A stretch of 59,730 bases of DNA from Cyanophora paradoxa (taxonomy: Eukaryota; Glaucocystophyceae; Cyanophorales; Cyanophoraceae). A program made the position numbers and the translations under genes. Positions 47,863 to 57,401 of this stretch are shown one piece after another (within the stretch, counting starts at the first letter, position 1; the number at the start of each line of letters is the position of its first letter). The stretch is from the NCBI GenBank assembly GCA_004431415.1, contig QPMI01000069.1, forward strand, positions 1 through 59,730. The letters are read 5' to 3'. The notes below the pieces were generated by a model that did not search any database, was not told the origin of the DNA, and saw nothing but the letters and a program-made list of their open reading frames with translations.

Positions 47863-48105
47863 TTCTTACTACTTACATATAAATATATTTTTCTATCTCT
47901 TAAATCATTTTTTGGTTGACTTAGTGGGTGGAGTTGAGGCACTTTTTATTTCTTTTTAGGGCAGAGTCCTTTTTTAGAATCTGTGAAAAAATGAGTCAAC
48001 TCCCCCCACTTAGTCAACCTAATCGATAAATAAACCATAAATAAAAGACTGTTTGGGTCTTTTATGATAAATTTGAGTCAACCATGAGTCCACTTTTGAG
48101 TAAAC
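47863..48105. promoter_or_regulatory. Intergenic region with hairpin repeat, between helicase stop and GIY-YIG start
   Basis: Contains the right copy of the long hairpin (47914-48019) and a GAGTCAACCATGAGTCCACT word at 48075. On the coding strand the hairpin begins about 87 bases after the primase-helicase stop, a placement suited to transcript 3'-end formation. It also lies upstream of the GIY-YIG start, where an ATATATTTATATG stretch (near 47880) could be a TATA-like element. Confidence 0.5.
47914..48019. repeat. Long hairpin repeat, right copy
   Basis: Arms 47914-47937 and 47996-48019 pair at 22 of 24 positions around a 58-base loop. Arm sequences are shared with 41836-41945 in the same orientation, although the loops differ. 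Confidence 0.9.
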
Positions 48106-50700
48106 CTAAACTTCAACATCAGAATCATAATCTGATGCATCAGGATCAGCAGCAGGTAGGTCCTGTTTCATCCTTGGATTAGCTTCTTCCTCAATAGTCT
48201 CATCATCTACAAGCTTCATCTTTCTGAATTCCTCAAATACTTGTGGGAATAGGAAATGATAGTATTGTTTGCCATTTGTAGTTTTCACTTGGATATATGT
48301 AACACTTCTCATTTCAGTATAATATCGGCGACTATTATAATCGTTTTTATATTTATTGCTGGTAATAAACTCCTGGAACCACTTCCAGGTTTCCACAAGG
48401 CTACCAGACTTGCATTTATTCTCGGAAATTAAGCCTCGATCCACAAGCCACTTAGTGAACATAAGAATGATTGGAGCGCACACCTGTTGGGCTAAATAGT
48501 ATTTATTTGTAAGGGGTCTATCAGCAATCCAGTTCACATCCTCACAGTCAACTTTGGTTCTCAAATAGTGGGCAATGTTTCGAATATTGCAGTGATCATT
48601 TAGCCATTTTACAAGTGGAAGGAAGTATGACCTATCCTTTGCGAATTTCTTACTAACTTCAACAACCACAAATCGCCTATCTCCAGCTTCAATTTTCACT
48701 GGAATGTTGTTATTGCTGGTGAATATAATCCTGGCAAAGTTGCTTTTTGTGTATGAATCTATCCCTTTGTGTTCAATTACAATCTTATCAGAAGTTATGA
48801 GATCTTTGAGCATATCATTATTTTCGAATGTGTCCTTGCCTGAGGCTTCATTCACAACAATCAAGATCTTATCCTCTCTATTGTGGGCAAATCGACCAAA
48901 CAGATCCTCTTTTGGCTTTCCAGTTGCATAACTTAGGGCATCTCCAAGTATCTTCTTTTGGAAAGTATCAACCAACACATTTTTACCAGTTCCCTGCTCA
49001 CCAATGAAGATTAAGGATACTCCATTGAGTTCCCCAGGCTTTTGCAGCATGTGGGCAAACCATTTCAACAGATATTCATAGGTATTTTGATCCTCACCAG
49101 ACATTAAGAACAAGTGATCTAGGAAAGGCTTAATCATCTCAGCAGTTACATCCTCTGGAGCATTTTCGAATTGCTGATGGTCGACCTTCATTCCTGGATA
49201 GAGATTAAATACAGACTTGCATTTTGCACTGAGAGAAGCAGGAGGGGGAAGGAAATCCATGTAAGTTGATCTTGTGGCTGTTGGATCCACAATCCATTTC
49301 CTAAATGATTGCTCCCATTTCTCTTTCTCATTATCTGTTCCCTCATTGACAATCACCTTATGCATCAAATGGGGGAAATGCTTTGTAGAGAGCTTCCCAA
49401 TATCTTTGGGCATCCAGCAAAGTAGTTGTTCATCCCAGAGCATCACACAACCAACATTTTCAACATGATGCATTCGAGCATTGAAATACCTCTTATGCAC
49501 ATTGTAATGTTCAGCCAAAGGAGGGATACTTGCAGTCTTGTAATCGATTTCATCTGTGTCCTCTGGTAGGAATGCATACTTTTTGGGGAAGAGTTCCTTG
49601 AAAAGCTCATTGTTATCTTTGCTCAACCAATAAACCAAGGATTTGAAGGTCAACACTTTGCCAGGCTCAGCCTTCTTCTTGCTTCTGCGAAGCTGTGTAA
49701 ACTTCTCCTGGCATTCATCATAATCATACTTGTCACTCTGTTCTGAGAATTGGTGGAAGAGTTCAGCTTGCATTTTAGGGGTGAACTTGTTGTCTTCCCC
49801 AACATTGATGATGACCAGTCCTACATCAATCCAAGTTTTATACTCATTAGCTCTCTCACCATTCAGACCCATTATAACACTTTGTAGCAGTTCGAAAGTA
49901 ACAGGATTTTCGGGTTCAGTGTCTTTTTCAGCTTCTACCTTCTCAGTCTTCACTTTATCACTTTTTGGCTCCTTTTTAACTGGTTTTGGCTCAGGGCTAT
50001 AATTTGCGAATGCAGAAATATTCGATTCATCCACAAGTTTAGTAGAAGCTGAGAAGAAAGATACAAAGAAGTCCTCATTTCGCATTAACACTTTGTCACA
50101 GTCAACGAATTTCTTAAAGCAAACGTTTTTATCAACATCTTTCTTTGATTTATTTTGAGCATCCAGAGTCTCACCTTTGCAGCAATTGAGGCAGATTAGG
50201 TTCTGTGTGGAGCTGTAAACTCCACTGTCATAATCCTCATTTTTCACCAATCCCATCGCTTTGAAAAGCTTGGGGATATCTTCATGTTTGCATGCAAGCG
50301 ATTTAATAATAAAGTGGGCTGAAATCTTGAACTTGGTGACATCCTCCTTAATCAAATAAACCCTTCTATGGCGAACTGCAACAGCAATATCGTTAATAGA
50401 AGTGGTACCAGATCGCTTCCATAGCTTATCTCTCATCTCTCTTACAACAGTTTCCGCCTCAGCATAGTTATCAGCAATGTTCTCCTTCAAATCAGCGAAT
50501 TTATCCAGGTCCAGGTAAACTCTGGTCACTTGCTCAGGTTGAATGCATTCAGCCCAGGTCTTAACCTTGCTATTATCAATGGCTTCAAGGGCATCTTCGG
50601 CAGAATCAAATACATGGGTGACCTTGTTGCGATCACCAATGAGAGTACTAAGGAATGTAGCATTTTCAACAGGGGTGGCGAATTTCTCGATTTTGTTCAT
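48106..50700 (-). CDS. Archaeo-eukaryotic primase - superfamily 3 helicase
   Basis: An intact 864-residue fusion that would prime and unwind DNA. The N-terminal primase has the metal-binding pair in VYLDLD (residues 61-66), the nucleotide-binding SAH (127-129) and the conserved DSGVYSSTQNL (158-168). Residues 240-265 form a Lys/Glu-rich linker. A PriCT-like helical module follows (about 268-360, with YKTWIDVGLVI). The helicase has Walker A GEQGTGK (567-573), Walker B ILIVVNEA (612-619), motif C IIFTSNN (658-664) and the arginine finger in GDRR (673-676). The C-terminus is acidic. All catalytic residues are present. It is the first gene of the minus-strand replication block, with a TATATAAAAGAC element 57 bases upstream. 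Confidence 0.94.
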   Translation of the reverse strand: MNKIEKFATPVENATFLSTLIGDRNKVTHVFDSAEDALEAIDNSKVKTWAECIQPEQVTRVYLDLDKFADLKENIADNYAEAETVVREMRDKLWKRSGTTSINDIAVAVRHRRVYLIKEDVTKFKISAHFIIKSLACKHEDIPKLFKAMGLVKNEDYDSGVYSSTQNLICLNCCKGETLDAQNKSKKDVDKNVCFKKFVDCDKVLMRNEDFFVSFFSASTKLVDESNISAFANYSPEPKPVKKEPKSDKVKTEKVEAEKDTEPENPVTFELLQSVIMGLNGERANEYKTWIDVGLVIINVGEDNKFTPKMQAELFHQFSEQSDKYDYDECQEKFTQLRRSKKKAEPGKVLTFKSLVYWLSKDNNELFKELFPKKYAFLPEDTDEIDYKTASIPPLAEHYNVHKRYFNARMHHVENVGCVMLWDEQLLCWMPKDIGKLSTKHFPHLMHKVIVNEGTDNEKEKWEQSFRKWIVDPTATRSTYMDFLPPPASLSAKCKSVFNLYPGMKVDHQQFENAPEDVTAEMIKPFLDHLFLMSGEDQNTYEYLLKWFAHMLQKPGELNGVSLIFIGEQGTGKNVLVDTFQKKILGDALSYATGKPKEDLFGRFAHNREDKILIVVNEASGKDTFENNDMLKDLITSDKIVIEHKGIDSYTKSNFARIIFTSNNNIPVKIEAGDRRFVVVEVSKKFAKDRSYFLPLVKWLNDHCNIRNIAHYLRTKVDCEDVNWIADRPLTNKYYLAQQVCAPIILMFTKWLVDRGLISENKCKSGSLVETWKWFQEFITSNKYKNDYNSRRYYTEMRSVTYIQVKTTNGKQYYHFLFPQVFEEFRKMKLVDDETIEEEANPRMKQDLPAADPDASDYDSDVEV

Positions 50701-50756
50701 TTTCGATTTTGGGACTTCTACCTTTAACGAAGAAAATAATTTCGGAAGGAGGAATT

Positions 50757-50768
50757 GTCTTTTATATA
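50757..50768 (-). promoter_or_regulatory. TATATAAAAGAC promoter-like element
   Basis: Lies 57 bases before the primase-helicase start codon. The identical 12-mer on the same strand lies 37 bases before the gene starting at 51892. Confidence 0.5.
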
Positions 50769-50916
50769 TATCCTATTATTTGCCAAGTCCTTAAGTAGTT
50801 TTGGGTCGGGATACTGTCTCGATATATAGGTACAGTTTTAAAAAAGAGGGAAGAAAGCTGTCATTTTTTTGCCTCCGATCAAATCGATTTCTACAAAATT
50901 TGTTTCGATCGAGAAT

Positions 50917-51241
50917 TTATTCTTCGATATATTTCCGAGGTCTTCCAACCGGTTTATGCTCTTTGGGTTTCTTGGCTGTTCATCTTTCTTCTTGTGGTAA
51001 TATTCCAGCGCTTTTGCCTTTTTTTGCTCGCGATATTCTTCATTTTCCCTGTATTTCCTCTGGTGTCTGAGGGCAATCTTTTTGAGTTCTTCTGGTGTGT
51101 GAACTGTAGCGGCTCCTTGGGATAATCGTTCCTGCTTCTTTTTATGATAGGCTTCGCGTTTTCTTTGGCATCTTGCTCCCTTTTCAGTCTCAGCTTCTCT
51201 GCTTTTTCATCATCTGTGAGTATCTTGCGGATATTCGGCAT
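50917..51241 (-). CDS. Small basic AT-hook-like protein, broken by two frameshifts
   Basis: The frame opened at 51241 (MPNIRKILTDDEKAEKLRLK) loses sense after about 25 residues. A second frame carries RKYRENEEYREQKKAKALEY and a third ends KPVGRPRKYIEE at the stop at 50917. The same order, including the GRP-x-KY element, occurs in the intact neighbour 51291-51638, so both breaks are single-base indels in one gene of about 108 codons and the two are paralogues. GRPRKY matches the core of an AT-hook, which binds the minor groove of AT-rich DNA. A role in DNA packaging or transcription is inference. Confidence 0.6.
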
Positions 51242-51290
51242 TTCTCTTTAATAGTAGATACGAAAATAATTTTTCCTCAATACAATCTAT

Positions 51291-51638
51291 CTACTTTTTC
51301 CTTAAGTCATTTTTTGTTGCGAACACCAGTTCCTGTCTGTAAACTTTTATAGCTGCCTCAGTGGCATACTGAGACCGCTTTTTCTCAATTATCTTATAGA
51401 CCTGGGGTCCATTGCTACTATCAGTAGGCAAATAATATTTAATCGGTCTCCCTCTGGGTCTCTGCTCCTCTTTTTGGGCTTTTCTGCGATAATAGGATGC
51501 CAGGGCTTGCTGCTTTTTATACTCTCTATATTCTGGGTCCTCTCTATATCGTTTCTGCATTGCCAGAATGTGTCTTATAGACCCCTCAGTAACAGGTTCA
51601 TCACTGGTAAACTCGATTAAACTAATAGTGTCCTCCAT
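51291..51638 (-). CDS. Small basic AT-hook-like protein
   Basis: An intact 115-residue protein. The N-terminus is acidic, then a highly charged helix (QKRYREDPEYREYKKQQALA, about 29-48) is followed by RPRGRPIKYYLP (about 60-71), an AT-hook-like GRP core. The C-terminal third is again helical and basic. It is paralogous to the broken gene just downstream. The start codon lies inside the 3' end of the gene starting at 51892, a 22-base overlap. Function is not known; DNA binding is likely from the charge and the motif. Confidence 0.65.
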   Translation of the reverse strand: MEDTISLIEFTSDEPVTEGSIRHILAMQKRYREDPEYREYKKQQALASYYRRKAQKEEQRPRGRPIKYYLPTDSSNGPQVYKIIEKKRSQYATEAAIKVYRQELVFATKNDLRKK

Positions 51639-51892
51639 TTATATTCCAGAGAAAACGTTTTCTGCTGGCAGAGAACTTCTCCTTGGATACTCCTGTTGCT
51701 CATATGTATACTCTGTGGGTCTGCTGGCATTGACTCCACAGACACTGTTGATCTTCTTCTCTCTCTTGCTTCTGAGGCATTATCCTCATTATCTGACATC
51801 TCAAACTCTATTGTTGTGTCACAGCATCCACTGTGGCAATTGCTGACCACATGCAGACTGAGCATCTCAATAAACTTTCGTATTATATCCAT
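51617..51892 (-). CDS. Unrecognised small Cys- and Ser-rich protein
   Basis: A 91-residue ORF. The N-terminal 25 residues hold a Cys cluster (NCHSGCCD), then an acidic patch and an Arg/Ser-rich stretch (EARERRRSTVSVESM). I do not recognise it. Support comes from a TATATAAAAGAC element 37 bases upstream and from its fit between neighbours on the same strand. The last 30 residues may be out of frame, because the reading passes into the start of the next gene. Confidence 0.45.
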   Translation of the reverse strand: MDIIRKFIEMLSLHVVSNCHSGCCDTTIEFEMSDNEDNASEARERRRSTVSVESMPADPQSIHMSNRSIQGEVLCQQKTFSLEYKWRTLLV

Positions 51893-51928
51893 GTCTCTAA
51901 TAAAACAGAGAAAATTAAAGCCAAACTC

Positions 51929-51940
51929 GTCTTTTATATA
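51929..51940 (-). promoter_or_regulatory. TATATAAAAGAC promoter-like element
   Basis: Identical to the element at 50757-50768 and 37 bases before the start at 51892. Confidence 0.5.
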
Positions 51941-51960
51941 CTGTTGGGCTACTCCCTTTT

Positions 51961-52646
51961 CTACTTCAGCTTTGTGGCACCAGGCTCAATGGTTCCCTTT
52001 TGGGTCTTTGTTTTCATTTCATCTACTGCTTGCTCATCGATTTGGTTCTCCTTCTTGGCAATAAACTGTTTATCTGGGACACCAGTAATGCCCATTTTAT
52101 AAACTTCCTTTCGAAGCATCTCCTTTAGCTTGGCTCTCTCTTTCTTCTCAGTAACATACTGCTCCAAGGCACTTGATTTGGCTTCCAGATCTTTGAGTTT
52201 AGCAGTCATCTCATCCCATTGAGCCTTGGGAATTCGATGAATATTTTGAGTGGGAGCAGTCTTATATGTGACTTCACCAGCCATAGACTGAATAACCTTG
52301 TCTGATTCCTTACTAAGACCTTCACCTTTGCGAGCCAGTGAAAGATCTTGCAAGCCTAAACCTTTATCATCAGCAGCCCCAATAATTCGCCTGGCACCCT
52401 CAGCAACAGCTTTCATTTTTGAGGCTTCTGGTGAGATGTTGAGTTGGTCACTGGTTGAAGCCTGTGGGCTTTGTCATCGACTGATTCCTCATAGGCAGCA
52501 TTAAGAGGGTCTTCTTCTTGTTGTGAGGGCTTCACCTCATTCATACCATTGAACTTCAGTGGTTCAGTGTTAATGGATCCATTGTTTCCACCACCTGAAT
52601 AGCCAACAGCCCCAGCTGGGATCCCTATCTTTCGTTTGGGAGGCAT
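51961..52646 (-). CDS. Coiled-coil protein of unknown function, one frame break
   Basis: Two ORFs (52646-52413 and 52416-51961) overlap by four bases. The downstream frame is open well before its ATG and reads SPQASTSDQLNISPEASK, so one base is probably lost or gained near 52465 and the locus encodes one protein of about 228 residues. The N-terminus is Gly/Asn-rich (GAVGYSGGGNNGS). The C-terminal half is a charged coiled coil (WDEMTAKLKDLEAKSSALEQ, about 165-185 of the joined locus). Position beside the ATPase and capsid genes suggests a virion or scaffold component; this is inference. Confidence 0.55.
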
Positions 52647-52724
52647 TGTATCTTTATTAGAATGAGAGATAATTTTATAAACCGCGTTTATATCGCATCA
52701 ATTTATTGCTATGGACTTGGCTTT

Positions 52725-53454
52725 TCACTTCTTTGGGGCTTCCTCTTTCTCTGGTGGTTTCAGTTCATCTTCTTTCTTCTTGGGCTTCCTGTGGAAGCGA
52801 GGAAATGGGAAATCTTTCACAAGCTCAGCTTTATCTACATAGTATTTAACTGAGTAGTTTGCAGAGGACCAAATAATATACTGATAGGAGTGAACATACT
52901 CTTCAAACATCTTGTAAAATCCTCTTTATTTCGCATTATATTGTATTCTTCCTCTATGGCTTCAAGTTCTTTGCGATTTGCAGCACTGAGAAACATAGCA
53001 TAGTCCGAATTAACTCGAATAGTCGAAGAGACTTTCCTTAGCTTTTGTGTGATGCAGATAATGGATATTTTCGAATGGCGACCTCTGGAATACAGAGAGC
53101 CAATAATTTTATCACGAGTTAGGTCTACAATCTCATTATCTATAAGATCATCTAAAACTACACATAACTGGTTAACAGGTTGACCTTTTTCTATTTTCTC
53201 TTGCCTTTCATCTAGCAATTTAGCAATGTAAGGGCATCCCATTTTCCCAGTTGCAATGTTGCAACTTTATCCCAGAAATGATTGAAGCTGGTTCCACTCA
53301 CAACTAATACAACATCAATCTTTTTGGCATCATGCAACTGCTTCAACCAATACTTCACAGCTTCTGATTTACCAGTTGCTGATTTTCCTATTGCCAGTAC
53401 ACGAAATGGTGGCTCTATCATTTCACCAGCCACAAATTCATCCAAATCAGTCAT
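52725..53454 (-). CDS. A32-like (FtsK/HerA) genome-packaging ATPase, two frame breaks
   Basis: Drives the genome into capsids. The N-terminal piece (53454-53212) has Walker A in LAIGKSATGKSEAVKYWL. The middle piece (53242-52835) has Walker B in LCVVLDDLIDN, then SRGRHSKISIICITQKLRKV and IRVNSDYAMFLSAANRKELE, which are family hallmarks. The C-terminal piece (52910-52725) has EEYVHSYQYIIWSSANYSVK. The locus totals about 243 codons, the usual size. Breaks fall near 53220-53240 and 52890-52915; conserved sequence continues across both. The final 20 residues are Lys/Glu-rich. It adjoins the major capsid gene, a common arrangement in this virus group. Confidence 0.88.
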
Positions 53455-53519
53455 TGTTGTATATCTTTCTTAATAAAGACATATAAAAATAATGCAGGGA
53501 GACTGAATATCGTCACAAT

Positions 53520-54883
53520 CTACAAATTTATACGACGAAGCCCATCTTTGTCGACAATAATAAAGCTATGCATGAGAGCGCGAACATTAACATCGATTAC
53601 CTTATCTGAAGGCATGTAGAGGGTGAGGAATGAAGAGGAGGAATTTGTTAAATCAACATAACCAGACTGGGCAATATTTCGAATCGCCTTTTCTCCATCA
53701 AGGCAGAAAGGCAATCCTGAAAGGACATAGCGATCAGCAACCTTATCCATGTTAGAGCATTTGAAGGCATCAGCAATTAGCTCAGCACCTTTGAGTAGGA
53801 AATTGGCTCAGTGGCAAAAAGTCGCTGTCCATTTATTTCAGTTGTGAATGTTATCTCTTTGGAGTTGGCATAGGTCTTAAGAACACTGTGGGAGCCTGTG
53901 GATTTATCAACAGTTGCATTATCACGAACTGAAACAAGCAGAGCATAAACCAGTCCAGAGATTTGAGAGAGGTTAATTCGATTGGGTTGGGCATTGCCCT
54001 TGGCAGGGAAAGCACTAGCATCAACAAACCCAATGTCTAGAGCAGGAATAGCCATGCCAGTAGTCTTTACTTTTTCAATAACAGTAGCGAAAAGCTCATC
54101 AGAAACATTAATAGCATGCATGTAAAGGCGAGGAGAGGTAATTGTAATACCAGGGTTGTTGCACCAAGACTGAAAGTGGTGATGTTTTGACCAACATGGG
54201 CAAGGGTTCCATCTGTGAAGTTTCCAAGACCATCATCGGCAGTTGCATCAACTGTTCCAACAGCAGTTGTGAGTTCACGACCACCATAGGAAGTTTCAAC
54301 ATAACCCTTCTCAGCATCCTTAAACCAAACAGTAACAACCATTTCACCAGATAAAGCACCAAGGGAAGGTAGTGATTTAGCCAAGGCACAGGAATTTCAA
54401 CGAAAAATGAGCCACCAAGGCGGTTGGTTCCATGAGCAGGAATGCCATGAACCATGCCCATTGATCGCTTCTTTTTAGCTAGTTGATCCTCCGAATAATA
54501 GACCAGGGGAAATGAGCAAGGAAATCAGATGGAATATGGTAGGTGTAAGATCCATAGGTAATTTCAAGTCGCTGAACTAAAGCACCAACTGGGCGAGTGT
54601 ATCCATTGCGAACTAGGTCAGTATCACCAGCAAAAGTGATGGCTGGAAGGTCGAAAGCAAGTTCGAGTTTTCCACAGAAATTGTAGCGAGGTAGCTTAAA
54701 GGAAATGCGATTTCCAACATTATTCTCAAAAGTATTGCTGGGATTCACAACAACTAGAACTGGCTTAGACTTGGATTCGAGACCAAGCATAAGGGAGTTA
54801 TCCAGGAAAAAGGCTTTCGCCTCCTCTGGGGTTGTTAGGGCTTCTTTCAGCGAAAGTCTTTGAAGAGTGGAAGTGATATCCAT
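53520..54883 (-). CDS. MCP: Major capsid protein (double-jelly-roll type), about four frame breaks
   Basis: Main shell protein of the icosahedral virion. The pieces read in order: 54883-54479 (NVGNRISFKLPRYNFCGKLE, then ALVQRLEITYGSYTY), then YYSEDQLAKKKRSMGMVHGI, GEMVVTVWFKDAEKGYVETS, TSPRLYMHAINVSDELFATV, NRINLSQISGLVYALLVSVR, and a last piece ending at 53520. The IxxLExxxG-like step after about residue 110 and the NRINLSQI-type strand near the end fit capsid proteins of Polinton-like viruses and virophages. Total coding length is about 454 codons, normal for the group. Breaks lie near 54508 (in a G4 tract on the plus strand), 54380, 54145 and 53795. Identification rests on order, size, context and partial motifs, not on a full alignment. 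Confidence 0.72.
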
Positions 54884-54935
54884 TATATTCTCTTTTATTA
54901 TACTGCAACATAAAAATCTACCAATGATCCTTAAT

Positions 54936-55939
54936 TTATGCGAAGCTTGTAATAACTGGATAGGAAGGGTGAAGCTGCGACATTCTCATCTTAAAGTATT
55001 CATAAACTGGGTCTCCTGCTGGCTCATCACCATAGCGAATTTCAAAGGTCAGATGAACAGGTTGACCCTCAAAATCAATTGGTTCATTTACAGCATTAAC
55101 AATATCAACCGAGAAAGTGGATAATCCAACCTTTTGTTATAGTATTTATAAAGTGGATGAGCTTCTGTTGAATTGTAAACAACATGCTCACCATAGTCTT
55201 TATCAGGGACCACTATTTTGTGAAAGTAACCAGTCAGAAGACCATCCCACATTGCACCAGATCACCCAGCTCCTTTACTCTCACAAACAAAACACTGTCC
55301 CTGTCTTCTCAGGCTCAAAAGAAGATATAATGCCATTCACGCGACCACCAGTAAAGATTCCATCAGTGAGAGCATCATAGACCTGTGATTGGATTGGGAG
55401 TTACCATATCTTCCAGGATCAAGACCCAGCAGTCTAGCTGAACTCAACAGCTTTTGGATTGTTTGTTGGCTTGGGTTCACAGCTACTGAGAAAGCCAAGT
55501 AAAATGGTACTGCTGAGTGGAATATAATTCGTTTCAGTGATTCATCCCATTTGCAGCGAATGGATGGTTGGGGATTTCTGCCTTCGAATTTAGAGTTAAT
55601 TACATTCACCAGTTGCTGTGGCTTTGGATGGGGGTGTTTCGACTTATAATGAATTGTTTCCATTGTTCATAGTCAGCAGCTGGGCGAACTGTTGGAATTC
55701 CTGAGCTTCCAGCTCCAGGAGTTTGTTCAGAATAATAAATGCTAATGCATTGTCAACTGTCACATCTCCTGCTTTGTTTCACCACTCACCATAGGGATAC
55801 TGTTATAAAATTCGGCTGAGACCAGTCTCACAGCCCTCACATTCTCATAACTACTGGGGAGTCTAGCCACAAAGCTTGATGTGGGACCATCACCAGAGAT
55901 TGTATTAAATGAGCTAACCTCGATGTAATCCACAGGCAT
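54936..55939 (-). CDS. Capsid-like (penton or minor capsid) protein, several frame breaks
   Basis: The start at 55939 gives MPVDYIEVSSFNTISG, then SYENVRAVRLVSAEFYNSIP, the pattern (F..L...Y.NVR.V.L.SAE..NS) that opens penton or minor capsid proteins in Polinton-like viruses and giant viruses. Later pieces in other frames read PTVRPAADYEQWKQF, KWDESLKRIIFHSAVPFYLA, DGIFTGGRVNGIISSFEPEK, YFHKIVVPDKDYGEHVVYNS and, before the stop at 54936, PVHLTFEIRYGDEPAGDP. About 334 codons in all, with at least four breaks. Predominantly beta-strand content fits a jelly roll. It is divergently transcribed from the gene starting at 55968 with only 28 bases between starts. Confidence 0.6.
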
Positions 55940-55967
55940 TCTTCTTTATCTATATTTATATATTAAA
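55940..55967. promoter_or_regulatory. 28-base bidirectional promoter-like gap
   Basis: Entirely A/T-rich with overlapping TATA-like words on both strands (TATATTTATATATTAAA plus; TATAAATATAGATAAAG minus). It separates two divergent start codons. Confidence 0.45.
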
Positions 55968-56830
55968 ATGAACCGGCTCGTTAATATTGATAGCAGGGAT
56001 AGAAGCCAAGGACAAAATGAAAACTCTTACAGGGTCACCCTCACAACTCCAGTAGAGAGACCAAGGGAATGTAGGGTTCTCTATGCAGAGATTCCAAACA
56101 GTATCTATAACAGTGTGGGAACTGATCATCTAACAGTTCAGTTTAATTACCAAGATGGTTCATATAACCAAGTGATCACACAACAAGTGTATCCCCTTCC
56201 CAGTGGCTACATCAATCAGGGTCATTTTGGGTCACACACCCTTATAATTATGGGCTGAACTATTCAAGCTTCCAAACTATGCAGGCAAAACAGTAGCTTT
56301 GAGTTCAAGATATTCTACAACCCAACTACCTATAAAGTGGAGTTTTACAGTAACCATGAGTTTCGTTTTATTGCAAGCAACCAGAGAATAGGGAAGCTTT
56401 TGGGTGTGAGTTCTACTGAATACACCAATGGTTATTATAGCACTCCTCCTGCTGGTGGAATCTCCCTATCGACCTGAGAACCTTTTAAAGTATGATGGCA
56501 AACCTATTACACCTGATCACCCAGCATGGGGAATCACCTTCTCAGGACCAGACTCTCATCTAAGCCCTTGCAATATTATTTTGACAGCAGAAAGATGTCT
56601 GATATGAATGCTGAGCAGATCTATACATGCACATTAAAGAGCTTGCCCCTTTTGCCAGCAGACACAATATAATTCCGAAATCGCAACCACATAACCAGGG
56701 GCAATCCTTAGATTGCAATTGAGTAAGGATATAGTGGCTATGTTTACCATAGAGTGAACATGCAGAATTCATTCAGATAAATGACAGAAACCTGGTGATA
56801 AGGAACTCACAGTTGAGTTTAAAGATTACT
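55968..56830 (+). CDS. Second capsid-like protein, several frame breaks
   Basis: The first piece (55968-56258) begins with NIDSRDRSQGQNENSYRVTL and continues ECRVLYAEIPNSIYNSV, the IPNS motif of viral minor capsid proteins. Further pieces continue in other frames: FEFKIFYNPTTYKVEFYSNH and IGKLLGVSSTEYTNGYYS near 56300-56450, then RPENLLKYDGKPITPDHPAW, FDSRKMSDMNAEQIYTCTLK, and INDRNLVIRNSQLSLKI near 56775-56830. At least four indels interrupt it, and the true 3' end is not clear. Its N-terminal layout matches the divergent gene at 54936-55939, suggesting a pair of related virion proteins such as penton and minor capsid or spike. Confidence 0.6.
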
Positions 56831-57401
56831 TTGGTGAACTGATTATATGAATGAATCGATAATTCTTTTCAGTTGGAGTTTATCGAATAAAGGCACCTGT
56901 AAAGTCAACTCTCATTGTGAGCATTCACATACACAAGGGGATAAATGCGAATATATTTAATTCTGAGAGAAAAACCTATGTAAAAAGCATCCTTGATGCT
57001 GAGAGAAATCCACTCAATAGAGCCACATCACCTGAGTGTGAGCATTGTTAATGTTCTCACAGACATATATTTGTTTTGCCCATCTGATCGATAAAAGACC
57101 AGTTGATCCCATCATGGATGTTGCCACATGAAGTCTTAATAAAGCATTGTGTCCCCTGATCCATAGGCAATCACAGAAGAGAGTTCAAAAGTATATGGAA
57201 AGCAACTTGAAGTATTCAGTGGGTTTCCCATATCTGCTCAGGAGCATAGGCTCCAGCTTCCCAGCCAAATGCTGAAGTCTACCATGAAGGCTCTTACCAG
57301 TCACAGAGGATAGGCAGTGAAGCATCATCTGCAAGCTGATACCAATTAGCATCCAAAGTGTGATGTAGTGAGAGTGGATGAGATGTAAGCCTTGTAGGTC
57401 T
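56831..57401. other. Probably coding but unreadable stretch
   Basis: Short fragments look protein-like on the minus strand (DANWYQLADDASLPILCDW near 57355-57300; SAFGWEAGAYAPEQIW near 57275-57225) but no frame stays open for more than about 70 codons and no family is recognisable. If base errors are as dense as in the neighbours, one more gene of about 550 bases could lie here, downstream of the phospholipase. Confidence 0.3.
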
